Assembly (NCBI RefSeq): GCF_012985465.1 | Contig: NZ_JAAQWN010000003.1 | Coordinates: forward strand, 1 to 64,000 | Origin: Pseudomonas sp. WS 5079 | GTDB lineage: Bacteria > Pseudomonadota > Gammaproteobacteria > Pseudomonadales > Pseudomonadaceae | Direction: 5' to 3' | DNA length: 64,000 bases | Shown: positions 42,913-53,132 of the stretch, one piece after another | Layout of the letters: every line of letters starts with the position of its first letter | Position numbering within the stretch: the first letter of the stretch is position 1 | Made by a program: the position numbers and the translations under genes | The notes under the pieces: model-generated | The model's database searches: none | What the model was told of the DNA's origin: nothing | Seen by the model: only the letters and a program-made list of their open reading frames with translations

Positions 42913-45900
42913 ATGGATGTCCGCCAGTTTGCCTTCCTTGCCCGCCTGCCTTCTTCAGCCATGAAGCGCCGTGATGCGTTCTGCGGCCTGCCCAAGCGCG
43001 GCCTGGTGCTGATCCTGGCCAACGCGCTGTTCTGGCAGCCGCTGCTGGCCCAGGCCGACGGCATTGTGGTCAGCGGCCCCGGCACGACGGTGGGCGCGGC
43101 GGGCAATGGCGTACCGGTGGTGAACATCGCCACGCCCAACGGCAGCGGCCTGTCCCACAACCAGTTCAAGGACTACAACGTCGGCCCCAATGGCGTGATC
43201 CTCAACAACGCCGGCGGCCCGTTGCAGTCCACCCAACTGGGCGGGATTATCGTCGGCAACCCCAACCTCAAGGGTGGCTCGGCGAATGTCATCCTCAACG
43301 AAGTCAACGGCGGCAGCGCCAGCCAGTTGCGCGGCTACACCGAAGTGGCGGGGCAGTCGGCCAAGGTCATCGTCGCCAACCCCTATGGCGTGACCTGCAA
43401 CGGCTGCGGCTTTATCAACACCCCCAACGTGACCCTGACCACCGGCAAACCGATCCTCGATAACGGCCGCCTGGACCGCTACCAGGTCGATGGCGGCGCG
43501 GTGACCATCGACGGCCAGGGCTTGAACGCGAGCAATGTCGACCGCTTCGAAATCATCACCCGCACGGCCAAGATCAACGCGCAGATCAATGCGCGCAACC
43601 TGACCGTGATTGCCGGGCGCAACGACGTCAATGCACAGACCTTGAATGCCACCGCACGCGCCGACGATGGCAGCGCCAAGCCGGAGCTTGCGATTGACTC
43701 CTCGGCCCTGGGCGGCATGTACGCCGGCGCGATCAAGCTGGTGGGCACCGAGGCCGGTGTCGGGGTAAAACTGGACGGCACGTTGGCGGCCAGCGCCGGC
43801 GATATCCAGCTCGATGCCAATGGGCACCTGAGCATGGCGCAGGCGGCGGCCAGTGGCGCGATCGACGTCAAGGCGGCGAGCCTCGATGCCCAGGGCCCGG
43901 CCTACGCCGGCACCGCCCTGACGGTGAAAACCAGCGGCGACCTGAACACTCAGAAAAGCCTTGCAGCCCGCGACACAGTGCGCCTGAGCAGCGGCGGCAA
44001 GTTGACCAACAACGGCGTTATCGAAGCCGGCGTGAATGCCGATAACACCCGCACCACCACCGGCGACGTCAGTCTCGAGGCCCGCGATATCCGCAACAAC
44101 GCCAGTGTGGTTGCCAGCCGCAGCGCCACCGTCAAGGCCAGCCAGACCCTGGATAACCAGGGCGGCGTCATCAGTGCCAGAAAGGCCCTGGACGTCACCG
44201 CCAGCACTGTGGATAACCGCAACAAAGGCCGCCTGCTGACCAGCGGCAGCACCCAGTTGACCGCTGCTGCGCTGCACAACAGCCAGGGCGAAATCATCAG
44301 CGATGGCGCGTTGCAGGCCAATGCCGCGCAGGTCAATAACCAGGGCGGCGTGGTGGTCAGCCACGACACCCTCAGCGTGACCGGCGACAGCCTGGATAAC
44401 AGCAACAAAGGCGTGATCTCCAGCGCCGCAGCGCAAACCCTGACCCTCAGCGGCGCGCTCAACAACAGCCAGGGCGGCACCATCGACAGCGCCGGCGCCT
44501 TCACCTTGCGCGGCAACAGCCTGGACAACAGCGCCGGTAGCCTGACCGGCAACGGCGCGCTGACCCTCGGCCTGCTGGCCGATCTGATCAACCGCAACGG
44601 CAAGCTGGCCAGTGCCGGCCCGCTGTCGATTGAGCGCGTTGCATCCCTCGACAACCAGGGCGGCAAACTCACCAGCCAAACCCTGCTGACGGTATTGGCG
44701 GCCAGCGTGGACAACCGCAACAGCGGCACCCTGGCGGCAAACGCCGGGCTGACCCTGAACGCCAGCGGCCTGCTGCAAAACGACAACGATGGCCTGATCC
44801 ACAGTGAAAACGCCGGCCTCAACCTCACCGTCGGCAGCCTGAACAACGCCGGGGGCAAACTCTCGGCCAAGGCGGGCGATGCGCTGATCAACGCCGGTGT
44901 TTTCAACAACGGCAACGGCGGTGTGTTTGCCGGCCAGCGCGTGCGCCTCAGCGGCGGCAGCGTCGATAACGCCGGGCAGATCGCCGGCCAGCAAGTCGAC
45001 CTCAGCCTGCTGGGTGCCCTCAACAACCGTGGCCTGATCGAAAGCGCCAGCACCCTGGACATCACCGCCGCCAGCCTGAGCAACCAGGGCGGGCAATTGC
45101 GTGCCCTGGGTACCAGCGGCAAAAGCCGCGTGGCGATTGGCGGTGTGCTGGATAACAGCGGCGGCAAGCTGGAAGCGGCCAATGCCGACTTGAGCCTGGC
45201 CGCCGGCACGTTCCAGAACCAGGGCGGCAGCGTGTTGCATGTGGGTACCGGGGTGTTTGATATCGCCGGGATCAACCTCGATAACGTCGGCGGCAGCCTG
45301 GTGACCCAGGGCGACCTGAGCCTGGACAAAAACCACTGGACCAACAGCAGCCTGATCCAGGCCGGCAATCTCACGGTCAATGTCGATAATCTTGAGCAAA
45401 CCAGCAGCGGCCAACTGCTCGCGGCCAACCGCATCAAGGGCACGGGCCAGAACTGGTCTACCCAGGGCGTGATCGCCAGTAACGGCAGCCTTGAGCTGAA
45501 CCTGGGCGGGACCCTCAACAACACCGGCCGCCTGACCGGCGCCACGGATTTCAGCCTGGCCAGTGCCGCGGTGAACAACCTCGGTACCCTGGGCAGCGGC
45601 CGCGCCATGACCCTGACCACTGGCAGCCTGCTCAACCAGAACGGCCTGCTGTTCAGCGGCGGTGATATGAGCCTGCGGGTCGAGCGCTTGAAAAACCTCG
45701 GCGCCGATATCTATGCCATGGGCAACCTGAGCATCGACCGCGACGGCAAGGGCGCGTTCGCCACCAGCATCATCAACAGCTCGTCGAGCATCCAGAGTGA
45801 CGGCAACCTGAGCCTGGCCGCCGGCACCATCCAGAATATCCGCACGGTGCTGACCAGCGAATCGGGGATCTATAGCGCCTCGATCAGCCCGGTGCAGTGC

Positions 45901-48900
45901 ATTGAAAACGTCAACGGCGGTGACTGCGAAGGCGGCAAGGAAAACCGTCCGTTCCTGATTGCCCAGCGGGAGCGCCTGAGGGTTACCGACGCCAGTGCGG
46001 CTTCCAGCATTACCTCCGGCGCCAACCTGCTGCTGGTCGGCGGTGATGTACTCAACAGCAGCAGTAGCATCGCTGCAGCCGGCAGCCTGACGGCGCGGGT
46101 CAACCAGTTGACCAACCTCGGCCTGGAAACCCACGACACCCTGACCGAGCGCGTGTTTTCTTCCGAGCGCACCCGTGATCCGTCGGGCTACAACCAGACC
46201 GCCGCGCAATTTACCCAGCGCTATTCCATCGGTGGCGCGGCCTACAACCCCAACAACCTGGGCGGCCTGGAAGCGGCCATGGCGTTCTTTATCGGCGCTA
46301 TGGAGCGCCAGTGGGGCGAGACCAAAACCACTCAGTTGGCGGCTGCGGACCAGCGCTACGCAGCGGTGATCCAGGCTGGCGGCGCGGTGAACATCCAGGC
46401 CCAGGCCGGTATCGATAACAGCGTGGTGCGCGGCGGCTACACCTACGTGGGCAGCGGCGCGAAGACCGACACCAACGCTCCCGGCTTCTCCACCCAAGTG
46501 AAGCTCAACGGGCAATTGCCACCGGATGTCGCCCAGCAACAAGTCAACCCGCTGGGCCTGCCGGGCTTCAGCTTGCCCACCGGGCAGAACGGCCTGTTCC
46601 ACTTCAGCGATGGCAGTGGCGTGCAGGGCCTGCCCAACAGCCAGTTTGCCGATAAGCCGCAAAAGTACCTGATCGAGACCAACGCGCAGCTGACCAATAT
46701 GGCTGAGTTCATGAGCTCGGATTACATGCTGGCCAAGCTGGGCTACGACCCCGACGCCAGCCAGAAGCGCCTGGGCGACGGTTTCTACGAGCAGCGCCTG
46801 ATCCAGCAAGCCGTGGTCGCCCGTACCGGCCAGCGCTTTATCGACGGCCAGACCAGCGACGCCGGGGTGTTCAAGTACCTGATGGACAATGCGGTCGGCG
46901 CCCGCCAGCAACTGAACCTGGCCGTGGGCGTGAGCCTCACCGCCGAAAAGGTCGCGGCCCTGACCCACGATATCGTGTGGCTGGAAAACGCCACCGTCGC
47001 CGGCCAGCAAGTGCTGGTGCCCGTGTTGTACCTGGCCCAGGCCAGCAATCGCCTGGCCCCCAATGGCGCGCTGATTTCCGGCAGCGACCTGAACCTGATG
47101 ACCGGCGCCAACCTCAATAACGTCGGCACGCTGCGCGCCACCAGCAACCTGGGCGCCAATGTGGGCGGCGACCTGAACAATAGCGGGCTGATGGAGACCG
47201 GCAACCGCCTCGACCTGCTGACCGGCAAGAACCTCAACAACCGTGCCGGCGGCATCATTGCCGGGCAGCAGGTCAACCTGGTGGCCGGTGCCGACCTGCT
47301 CAACGAGCGCAGCGTCACCACCCACCAGAGCGCCAGCGACTACCGCATCGAGCGCAGCGACTTTATCGACAACGCTGCGCGCATCGAGTCGGCCAGCACC
47401 CTGGCGATGCAGGCCGGGCGCGATATCAATAGTGTTGGCGGCGCGCTCAAGAGTGGCGGCGACACCACCGCCCAGGCGGTGCGCGACGTGAATATCGTCG
47501 CGGCGCAAACCCTGGACAACGGCGCCATTGGCAGCCGTTCGCGCCACGAGATCATCACCCAGCAAGGCTCGGTGGTTGAAGCCGGGCGGGACTTCCATGT
47601 GGTCGCCGGGCGGGATGTGAGCGCGGTGGGCAGCCAGATCGAAGCCAAGCGCGACCTGAGCGTGGGCGGCGTGCGCAATGTGAACCTGGCGGCGGCGGCC
47701 AACGAGCAACATTCGGCGTACAACTCGAAAAAGGTCAAGAGCATCGAGGACCATGTGAGCCAGGTCTCCACCGTGCTCAAGGCCGGTGGCAACGTGACCT
47801 TGAATGCGGGCGAAGATTTGCTGTTGCTCGCCAGTAACGTCAGCGCCGGCAACGAAGCGTACCTGGTGGCCGGCAAGAACCTGGCCCTAAAGGCTGCCGA
47901 AGATCAGGACTACAGCTTCTACAGCAAGACCAAGAAAAGCTCCTCGGGGAAAAAATTCCGCCTCGATGAGACCGACACCGTCAACAACGTGGGCAGCAGC
48001 GTCAATTCCGGGGGCAACAGCACCCTGGTAGCCGGTGAGAACCTGCTGCTGGCGGGCAGCAGCGTGGCCGCCGACAAAGGCGCGGCAAAACTGGTGGCGG
48101 GCAAGGATGTGCAAATCGTCGCGGTCACCGACGCCGAAAGTGCCCGGCATGAGCGCAAGGAAAGCAAAAGCAGCTGGGGCGGGCTGAAGTCGAGCAAGGT
48201 CCAGGACAAGGTTGACGAGAAACGCACCATGGCCGTGGGCAGCATGGTTTCGGGCGAGACGGTCAGCGTGGTAGCGGGGCAGGATGCGACAGTGACCGGC
48301 TCGGCACTGGTCAGCACTGGTGACCTGGCCGTGCAGGCGGGGCGCGACCTGACGATTGATGCGGCGCAGAACACCTTCTCGCGCACCGATATGCACAAGG
48401 AAAAAAATCGCGACCTGACCGGCGTGTTGACCGGCAATAAGCTGGGCCTGGACGACATCACCGGCAATCAGCACCTGTCGATCAGCAGCAGCAAACACAA
48501 CGGCACCGCCCAGGAAACCACCCTGACCGGCAGCACCATTGGCTCCAGCGAAGGCAACGTTGCGTTGATTGCCGGGCGTGAGTTGAATGTGGTCGCCAGT
48601 GACCTGGTCAGCACCAAGAACATGGACCTCAGTGGCGCCAACGTGACCATCACCGCCGGCGCTGAAACCGCGCGGCAAACCACGCAAGACAGCTCCAAGA
48701 GCCTGGCCGTGGGCCGGGTAATTGGCGGTGCGGTGATCGACACCGCGCGCAGTATCCACGATGCCACCGAGGCGGCGAAGAACGCCGATGACCCGCGCCT
48801 CAAGGCGGTGAAAATCGCCCAGGCCGCCCTGGCGGCCTACAACCTGGGTGGCCAGGCCTCGGACGCCAACGGCCAGAGCGCCGGCTTCAAGAACAAGCAG

Positions 48901-51900
48901 GGCGGCTCACCCAGCAACGGTTCGTTGATCAAGATCGGCACCGAACTGGCCAATACCCGCAGCAAGGCCAGCAGTGAGTACAACAGCCTGACGGCGCGCC
49001 AGAGCACGCTCAATGCCGGGCAGGATCTGTCGATTGTCGCCACCGGCGAAGCGCCCGGCACCCAGGGCAATATCGAGATCACCGGCAGCAGCCTGAAAGC
49101 CGCCAACACCTTGTTGCTGGCCAAGAACAACGTGTTGCTGCAAAGCGCCCAGGACACCGTCGATCGCAAGAACGATGGCTCGACCAACAAGACTGCAATT
49201 GGCGCCAGCTTCAACATCGGCGAGCAGAACGGCTTCACCCTCGACCTCGGCGCACAGGGCGCGAAGAACAAGGGCAATGGCAACTCGGTAACCCAGGTCA
49301 ACACCACCCTGGACACCGGCTCGCTGCTGCTCAAAAGCGGTGGCGACACCACCCTCGCCGGCGCCCAGGTGCGCGCTGACCGCATCCAGGCCGACATCGG
49401 CGGCAACCTCAACATCCTCTCGCGCCAGGACACCGAATCGTCGCGCAGCAAGCAGAGCAGCGCAGGCTTTGGCGCGAGTATCTGCATCCCACCGTTCTGC
49501 TACGGCTCCACTGTGGCCGGTTCGGCCAGCATCGCAGCGGCCAAGATGAACAGCGACTACCAGGCCGTGACCGACCAGACCGGCCTGTTTGCGGGCACCG
49601 GTGGCTACGACATCAATGTCGGCAAGACCACCACCTTGCAGGGCGGGGTGATTGCCAGCGAAGCGGCGGCAGTGAAGAACCGCTTGAGCACCGATCGCCT
49701 GATCGTCAGCGATATCAAGAACACCAGTGAGATCCAGAGCCAGTCGGCGGGGCTCTCCGCTTCGTTCAGCAGCAGCGGTGGCACCTCGCCGGGTGGCAGC
49801 ATTCCGGTGGCGCTCAAGGAAGACGAGCGCAGCCACACCCGCAGTGCGGTCAGCGACGGCACGATTGAGGTCCGCAACCCTGAGGGCGCCAATGACCTGG
49901 TGGGGCTCAATCGCGACACTGCCAACGCCAACCAGAGGCTCGACCGTCCAGACGAAAAGGCCATGCGGGAGCGCATCGACCTGATCCAAAGCTCGGCGCA
50001 ATTGGCCAGTGGGGTGATCAGTACGGTGGCCAAAGCCAAGGCCGATGAAGCGAAGAAGCTTGGGCAGGAGGCAAAAGACCAGGCCAGCGCGGGCTCGCCA
50101 ACGGCGGGTGCCGCGGCCCAGGCGTACGAGGCGGCGAATGCCGAGGCGCTGCGCTGGCAGGTGGGTGGCGACAAGAAACTGATGGCCGATATTGCATCCG
50201 GGCTGATTGCGGCCGGGCTGGGCGGCGCTACCGGCGGCACGGCGGTAGGGATCGTGGCTAATACATCGGCCAGCGATATCTTCAATAAAATCGGCAGTTT
50301 TGCCGACGAGCAGAAAAACCGCAAAGACATCGACAGCGCGACCAAGGCTGCCTGGGCCGAAGGCGGCGCCGCGCGCGTTATGTTGCACGCATTGGCGGGA
50401 GCCGCGTTGGGGCTTTCCAGCGGCAATGTGCAGAGCGGCGCATTGGGTGCAGGGGCCTCGGCGGCGCTGATGCCCTCGATTCTGCAAGCGCTGGAAGACA
50501 GTGGCATGAAAGAGGCCGACCGTAAGGCCGTGGCTACGCTGATTGCCTCCGGCGTGGGTACGGCGGTCGGTTCCGGGCATGGCACCGGCGGCGCCATTGT
50601 TGCCGGTGGCACTGCGGCCAGCGTGGACCGGTACAACCGCCAGTTGCACCCGGACGAGATCAAGTTCGCCTCCGACAAGGAGCGCGTCGATCGCTATGCA
50701 CAAGCGCAGGGCATCACCGAAGAGCAAGCACGCATAGAGCTGCTGCGAACGGCGGCGGCGATGGTCGATCGCGGCTGGAACACCGTGCTGGGTGTCGAGG
50801 ATGGCAACACCACGACGGCGGCCAGTTTCCTGCGCAGCGAGCTTTCGCAGTCCAAAAGCGCCGACCTGTTCCAGGTCAGCCTGGCCGATTACAACAATGA
50901 GCGTTTGGGCCTGTCGCGCCTGATGAAAGACCGGAACTCGGTTGAGAACCTGGTCAAGTACATCGAACTGGTCGACCCCTACAAGTACCTGCACGATCCG
51001 AAAAACATGGCCGAAATTCTCAATGCCAAAGGCCAGGGCAGTGCCGAGGGTATTGCCAATGCCGTAGAGGATCTGGCCAGTTTCGGTTCCAAGACGGCGC
51101 TTTGGGCGATGAGTACCGTCAATTGCCCAAGCTGTGGCGGTCGGCAGTTTATCGCGGCGGTAGAGGCGGTGCAGAGCTTGCCCGAAGAGCTGAGGCTCAA
51201 GGGCTACCTGGACACCCTGCATATCATGCAGGGCTATGGCGCCGACGTGCTGCGCCAGAACGAGATGATCGCCACCTCTACTGGCGTGGGCCTCGGCCTG
51301 GGTGGTGCGGGTGTCGGTAGTGCTGGCGCGACGACCACCCGCCTGACCGGCGAGCTGGCCGGGGCTGTGGGCAAGCGCTTCACCGGTATCATCAACGAAG
51401 CGGCCGAGCAGGCACTGCTCAAGAGTGGCGGTAGATTCGGACCTGATGGCAAACCGCTGATGGATCTGTCGGTGCTGACCCGTGAGCAGAAAAGTGTCAT
51501 GGGCGATTTACTTGGAGGTCGCTCGGTGCAGCAAATTGTTCCTGACGGGCAGAAGCTGGCGCGAGTACCGGGGACCGGTGAAACGGGTATTGACGATCTG
51601 TACAAGGTCGATCGTCCGGATGTCGACTTCCTTGTCATTGAATACAAGTTTTTGAGTGATAACAGGAAGTCCGGTTCCTCGGCGCTGGGCAAGCCTACAG
51701 ATGGCAAGCAAGGTTCCGCCTCGTGGATACTCGGAGGCGATCGCCTGGAGCGTTCGGTTGGCGCAGATCAGAGCCGGGATGTGCGGCTCGCGGTGGACGC
51801 GAACCGTACTGAAACGTGGGTGGTGAGAACCCGGCCAGATGGCGACACGGAAATTGAAGTGCTTGATGCGCGTGGCAAAGCCAAAAATGTTGATACGTCG

Positions 51901-51945
51901 AAAATTCTCCCGCCCAAGAAAAACTTCGATGAGGGTTATCCATGA
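42913..51945 (+). CDS. CdiA-like filamentous haemagglutinin exoprotein with C-terminal PoNe-type nuclease toxin
   Basis: This 3010-residue contact-dependent inhibition effector has a signal region (to about 48) and a TPS secretion domain (about 50-300) with NPNL at 116-119 and NPYG at 156-159. A very long stretch of haemagglutinin repeats follows (NxxGG..S..L units, about 340-2250), then an Ala/Gly-rich pretoxin part with YNRQLHPDE near 2575. The last 120 residues look like a PD-(D/E)XK nuclease: Asp2894/Asp2895, Glu2910-x-Lys2912 (IEYK), then Gln2933, Ser2935 and Trp2938-Ile. This spacing fits PoNe DNase toxins. G+C falls sharply near the toxin (25 of 60 bases at 51601-51660). The next gene overlaps by four bases and looks like its immunity gene. 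Confidence 0.9.
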   Translation: MDVRQFAFLARLPSSAMKRRDAFCGLPKRGLVLILANALFWQPLLAQADGIVVSGPGTTVGAAGNGVPVVNIATPNGSGLSHNQFKDYNVGPNGVILNNAGGPLQSTQLGGIIVGNPNLKGGSANVILNEVNGGSASQLRGYTEVAGQSAKVIVANPYGVTCNGCGFINTPNVTLTTGKPILDNGRLDRYQVDGGAVTIDGQGLNASNVDRFEIITRTAKINAQINARNLTVIAGRNDVNAQTLNATARADDGSAKPELAIDSSALGGMYAGAIKLVGTEAGVGVKLDGTLAASAGDIQLDANGHLSMAQAAASGAIDVKAASLDAQGPAYAGTALTVKTSGDLNTQKSLAARDTVRLSSGGKLTNNGVIEAGVNADNTRTTTGDVSLEARDIRNNASVVASRSATVKASQTLDNQGGVISARKALDVTASTVDNRNKGRLLTSGSTQLTAAALHNSQGEIISDGALQANAAQVNNQGGVVVSHDTLSVTGDSLDNSNKGVISSAAAQTLTLSGALNNSQGGTIDSAGAFTLRGNSLDNSAGSLTGNGALTLGLLADLINRNGKLASAGPLSIERVASLDNQGGKLTSQTLLTVLAASVDNRNSGTLAANAGLTLNASGLLQNDNDGLIHSENAGLNLTVGSLNNAGGKLSAKAGDALINAGVFNNGNGGVFAGQRVRLSGGSVDNAGQIAGQQVDLSLLGALNNRGLIESASTLDITAASLSNQGGQLRALGTSGKSRVAIGGVLDNSGGKLEAANADLSLAAGTFQNQGGSVLHVGTGVFDIAGINLDNVGGSLVTQGDLSLDKNHWTNSSLIQAGNLTVNVDNLEQTSSGQLLAANRIKGTGQNWSTQGVIASNGSLELNLGGTLNNTGRLTGATDFSLASAAVNNLGTLGSGRAMTLTTGSLLNQNGLLFSGGDMSLRVERLKNLGADIYAMGNLSIDRDGKGAFATSIINSSSSIQSDGNLSLAAGTIQNIRTVLTSESGIYSASISPVQCIENVNGGDCEGGKENRPFLIAQRERLRVTDASAASSITSGANLLLVGGDVLNSSSSIAAAGSLTARVNQLTNLGLETHDTLTERVFSSERTRDPSGYNQTAAQFTQRYSIGGAAYNPNNLGGLEAAMAFFIGAMERQWGETKTTQLAAADQRYAAVIQAGGAVNIQAQAGIDNSVVRGGYTYVGSGAKTDTNAPGFSTQVKLNGQLPPDVAQQQVNPLGLPGFSLPTGQNGLFHFSDGSGVQGLPNSQFADKPQKYLIETNAQLTNMAEFMSSDYMLAKLGYDPDASQKRLGDGFYEQRLIQQAVVARTGQRFIDGQTSDAGVFKYLMDNAVGARQQLNLAVGVSLTAEKVAALTHDIVWLENATVAGQQVLVPVLYLAQASNRLAPNGALISGSDLNLMTGANLNNVGTLRATSNLGANVGGDLNNSGLMETGNRLDLLTGKNLNNRAGGIIAGQQVNLVAGADLLNERSVTTHQSASDYRIERSDFIDNAARIESASTLAMQAGRDINSVGGALKSGGDTTAQAVRDVNIVAAQTLDNGAIGSRSRHEIITQQGSVVEAGRDFHVVAGRDVSAVGSQIEAKRDLSVGGVRNVNLAAAANEQHSAYNSKKVKSIEDHVSQVSTVLKAGGNVTLNAGEDLLLLASNVSAGNEAYLVAGKNLALKAAEDQDYSFYSKTKKSSSGKKFRLDETDTVNNVGSSVNSGGNSTLVAGENLLLAGSSVAADKGAAKLVAGKDVQIVAVTDAESARHERKESKSSWGGLKSSKVQDKVDEKRTMAVGSMVSGETVSVVAGQDATVTGSALVSTGDLAVQAGRDLTIDAAQNTFSRTDMHKEKNRDLTGVLTGNKLGLDDITGNQHLSISSSKHNGTAQETTLTGSTIGSSEGNVALIAGRELNVVASDLVSTKNMDLSGANVTITAGAETARQTTQDSSKSLAVGRVIGGAVIDTARSIHDATEAAKNADDPRLKAVKIAQAALAAYNLGGQASDANGQSAGFKNKQGGSPSNGSLIKIGTELANTRSKASSEYNSLTARQSTLNAGQDLSIVATGEAPGTQGNIEITGSSLKAANTLLLAKNNVLLQSAQDTVDRKNDGSTNKTAIGASFNIGEQNGFTLDLGAQGAKNKGNGNSVTQVNTTLDTGSLLLKSGGDTTLAGAQVRADRIQADIGGNLNILSRQDTESSRSKQSSAGFGASICIPPFCYGSTVAGSASIAAAKMNSDYQAVTDQTGLFAGTGGYDINVGKTTTLQGGVIASEAAAVKNRLSTDRLIVSDIKNTSEIQSQSAGLSASFSSSGGTSPGGSIPVALKEDERSHTRSAVSDGTIEVRNPEGANDLVGLNRDTANANQRLDRPDEKAMRERIDLIQSSAQLASGVISTVAKAKADEAKKLGQEAKDQASAGSPTAGAAAQAYEAANAEALRWQVGGDKKLMADIASGLIAAGLGGATGGTAVGIVANTSASDIFNKIGSFADEQKNRKDIDSATKAAWAEGGAARVMLHALAGAALGLSSGNVQSGALGAGASAALMPSILQALEDSGMKEADRKAVATLIASGVGTAVGSGHGTGGAIVAGGTAASVDRYNRQLHPDEIKFASDKERVDRYAQAQGITEEQARIELLRTAAAMVDRGWNTVLGVEDGNTTTAASFLRSELSQSKSADLFQVSLADYNNERLGLSRLMKDRNSVENLVKYIELVDPYKYLHDPKNMAEILNAKGQGSAEGIANAVEDLASFGSKTALWAMSTVNCPSCGGRQFIAAVEAVQSLPEELRLKGYLDTLHIMQGYGADVLRQNEMIATSTGVGLGLGGAGVGSAGATTTRLTGELAGAVGKRFTGIINEAAEQALLKSGGRFGPDGKPLMDLSVLTREQKSVMGDLLGGRSVQQIVPDGQKLARVPGTGETGIDDLYKVDRPDVDFLVIEYKFLSDNRKSGSSALGKPTDGKQGSASWILGGDRLERSVGADQSRDVRLAVDANRTETWVVRTRPDGDTEIEVLDARGKAKNVDTSKILPPKKNFDEGYP

Positions 51946-52808
51946 TTCGTGCACCCCTGGGGGATAAGCCGTATTGGGACGATCGCGAAGCCAAGGATCG
52001 GCAATGGGTTGAGCGCGTCAGTGAAATTCTCTCGCAACCTTCGGCCAACCCCCTGTACAGAGCGCAATTTACGTTCGACTTTGCCAAAGATAATGTGCGT
52101 GCGGCCATTCGGGTCTATTCGAGTGGTGGCAATGTTGCAGAGATGGCTACCTACCTCCCCGCCGCGATAGACGCATGGGAGCTTTCAAATCGAGAGTCCG
52201 ACAGCCTGTGTGCTGAGAATAATCTCCAGACCTGCCGTGACTGGACTTTCGAGTTGGCGGACCTGAACCACTACATCTGGTGTTTCTGGTTGGTAAGCCT
52301 GGCGCTGGCGCTGGAAATTCCCGACGACCAGTGGCGTCGCCTCGTCGCCTTGATCGGCGAAGGTGGGCAGGACGTTCTGCTGGATCGAATCATTGCATCC
52401 CGCCAGCCAGGGCGTGTGATCGGTGAACAGCTACTGCACGCCAAACCTTATGCAAGGCTGCTCAAGGCCATCGATGCGCCCCAGGAACAGCAGGCCTCGC
52501 TGTTGCGGGCGTTCGTGGAACATTGGTACCCGGAGCTGAACCGACGCGGTAAACAGCAACCCTGGTGGTATGTCTATGGCGACCCGGTAAAACATCCCCT
52601 TGAAATGGGTAGCTACTTTGGCCGCTGGTGCTTTGAGGCGGTTGCCGCAGTCAAGGCATTCGGGCTGGATGACAGCGCTTGTCTGGGGCATGAGCATTAC
52701 CCCGGCGACTTGCTCCATCCCAGTGAAGACGTTGTTCCCGCCCCAGCCCCTGCCCGCGTAGAAAAAACCGGCTGGCTGGCGCGGTTGTTTGGGCGCTCAG
52801 ATGAATGA
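51942..52808 (+). CDS. DUF1910/DUF1911 (PoNi-type) immunity protein
   Basis: This 288-residue cytoplasmic protein has a DUF1910-like helical N-terminal half and a DUF1911-like C-terminal half with the typical WWYVYG, YFGRWCFEAVAAVKAFGLDD and HYPGDLL. Proteins of this type protect against PoNe DNase toxins, and this gene begins inside the stop of the predicted PoNe-carrying exoprotein (ATGA). Sister cells would use it to neutralise toxin delivered by neighbours. Its base composition is closer to the toxin end than to the exoprotein core, as expected if toxin and immunity were exchanged together. Confidence 0.86.
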   Translation: MIRAPLGDKPYWDDREAKDRQWVERVSEILSQPSANPLYRAQFTFDFAKDNVRAAIRVYSSGGNVAEMATYLPAAIDAWELSNRESDSLCAENNLQTCRDWTFELADLNHYIWCFWLVSLALALEIPDDQWRRLVALIGEGGQDVLLDRIIASRQPGRVIGEQLLHAKPYARLLKAIDAPQEQQASLLRAFVEHWYPELNRRGKQQPWWYVYGDPVKHPLEMGSYFGRWCFEAVAAVKAFGLDDSACLGHEHYPGDLLHPSEDVVPAPAPARVEKTGWLARLFGRSDE

Positions 52809-53086
52809 GCCGTCACTTGTACAAGTACTGGCATGGCATTGGCGTGGCTTTACTGCTGGCAGCGTTATTGAACGGTTTCTTGCGATTTGACGGCAGCTGG
52901 CAGCGTTTTTTCATCATGGTGTTGGTGCAGCTGTGGTTTGGCCAGGCGGTCTACAACTATGCGCGTGGCGCCCGGGTGGCCATCGCGCCGGGTGGCATGA
53001 GCAAGGATGCCGACCCAGAGTGGCGCGCGGCCTTGGCTGGCTTCGCCCTGTTTTTATATGGGGGCGTGTTCTTTTTGAGTTTTTGA
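52805..53086 (+). CDS. Small membrane protein downstream of the immunity gene
   Basis: This 93-residue protein has three hydrophobic segments (about 10-26, 33-50 and 73-92) and a short charged loop (GMSKDADPEWRAA). Its start overlaps the immunity stop by four bases (ATGA), so it is cotranslated with the toxin/immunity pair. I do not recognise a family. It might be a second immunity factor, for instance acting on toxin entry at the inner membrane, or an unrelated passenger. Confidence 0.72.
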   Translation: MSRHLYKYWHGIGVALLLAALLNGFLRFDGSWQRFFIMVLVQLWFGQAVYNYARGARVAIAPGGMSKDADPEWRAALAGFALFLYGGVFFLSF

Positions 53087-53132
53087 CTCTTGCAGGGCAA
53101 CCCCAGCCCTTTATTGCCACGGAAGACCCTTT

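Noticed and set aside
42955..47754. Minus-strand open frame of 1599 codons opposite the exoprotein gene
   Set aside because: It results from codon bias in a G+C-rich repetitive gene; no signal, domain or ribosome site is seen, while the plus frame has clear TPS and haemagglutinin motifs.
50932..50955. Val-Glu-Asn-Leu in the exoprotein (residues 2677-2680) as the VENN toxin boundary
   Set aside because: The last residue differs, the surrounding sequence is not the VENN pretoxin pattern, and the composition change and nuclease core begin about 150-200 residues later.
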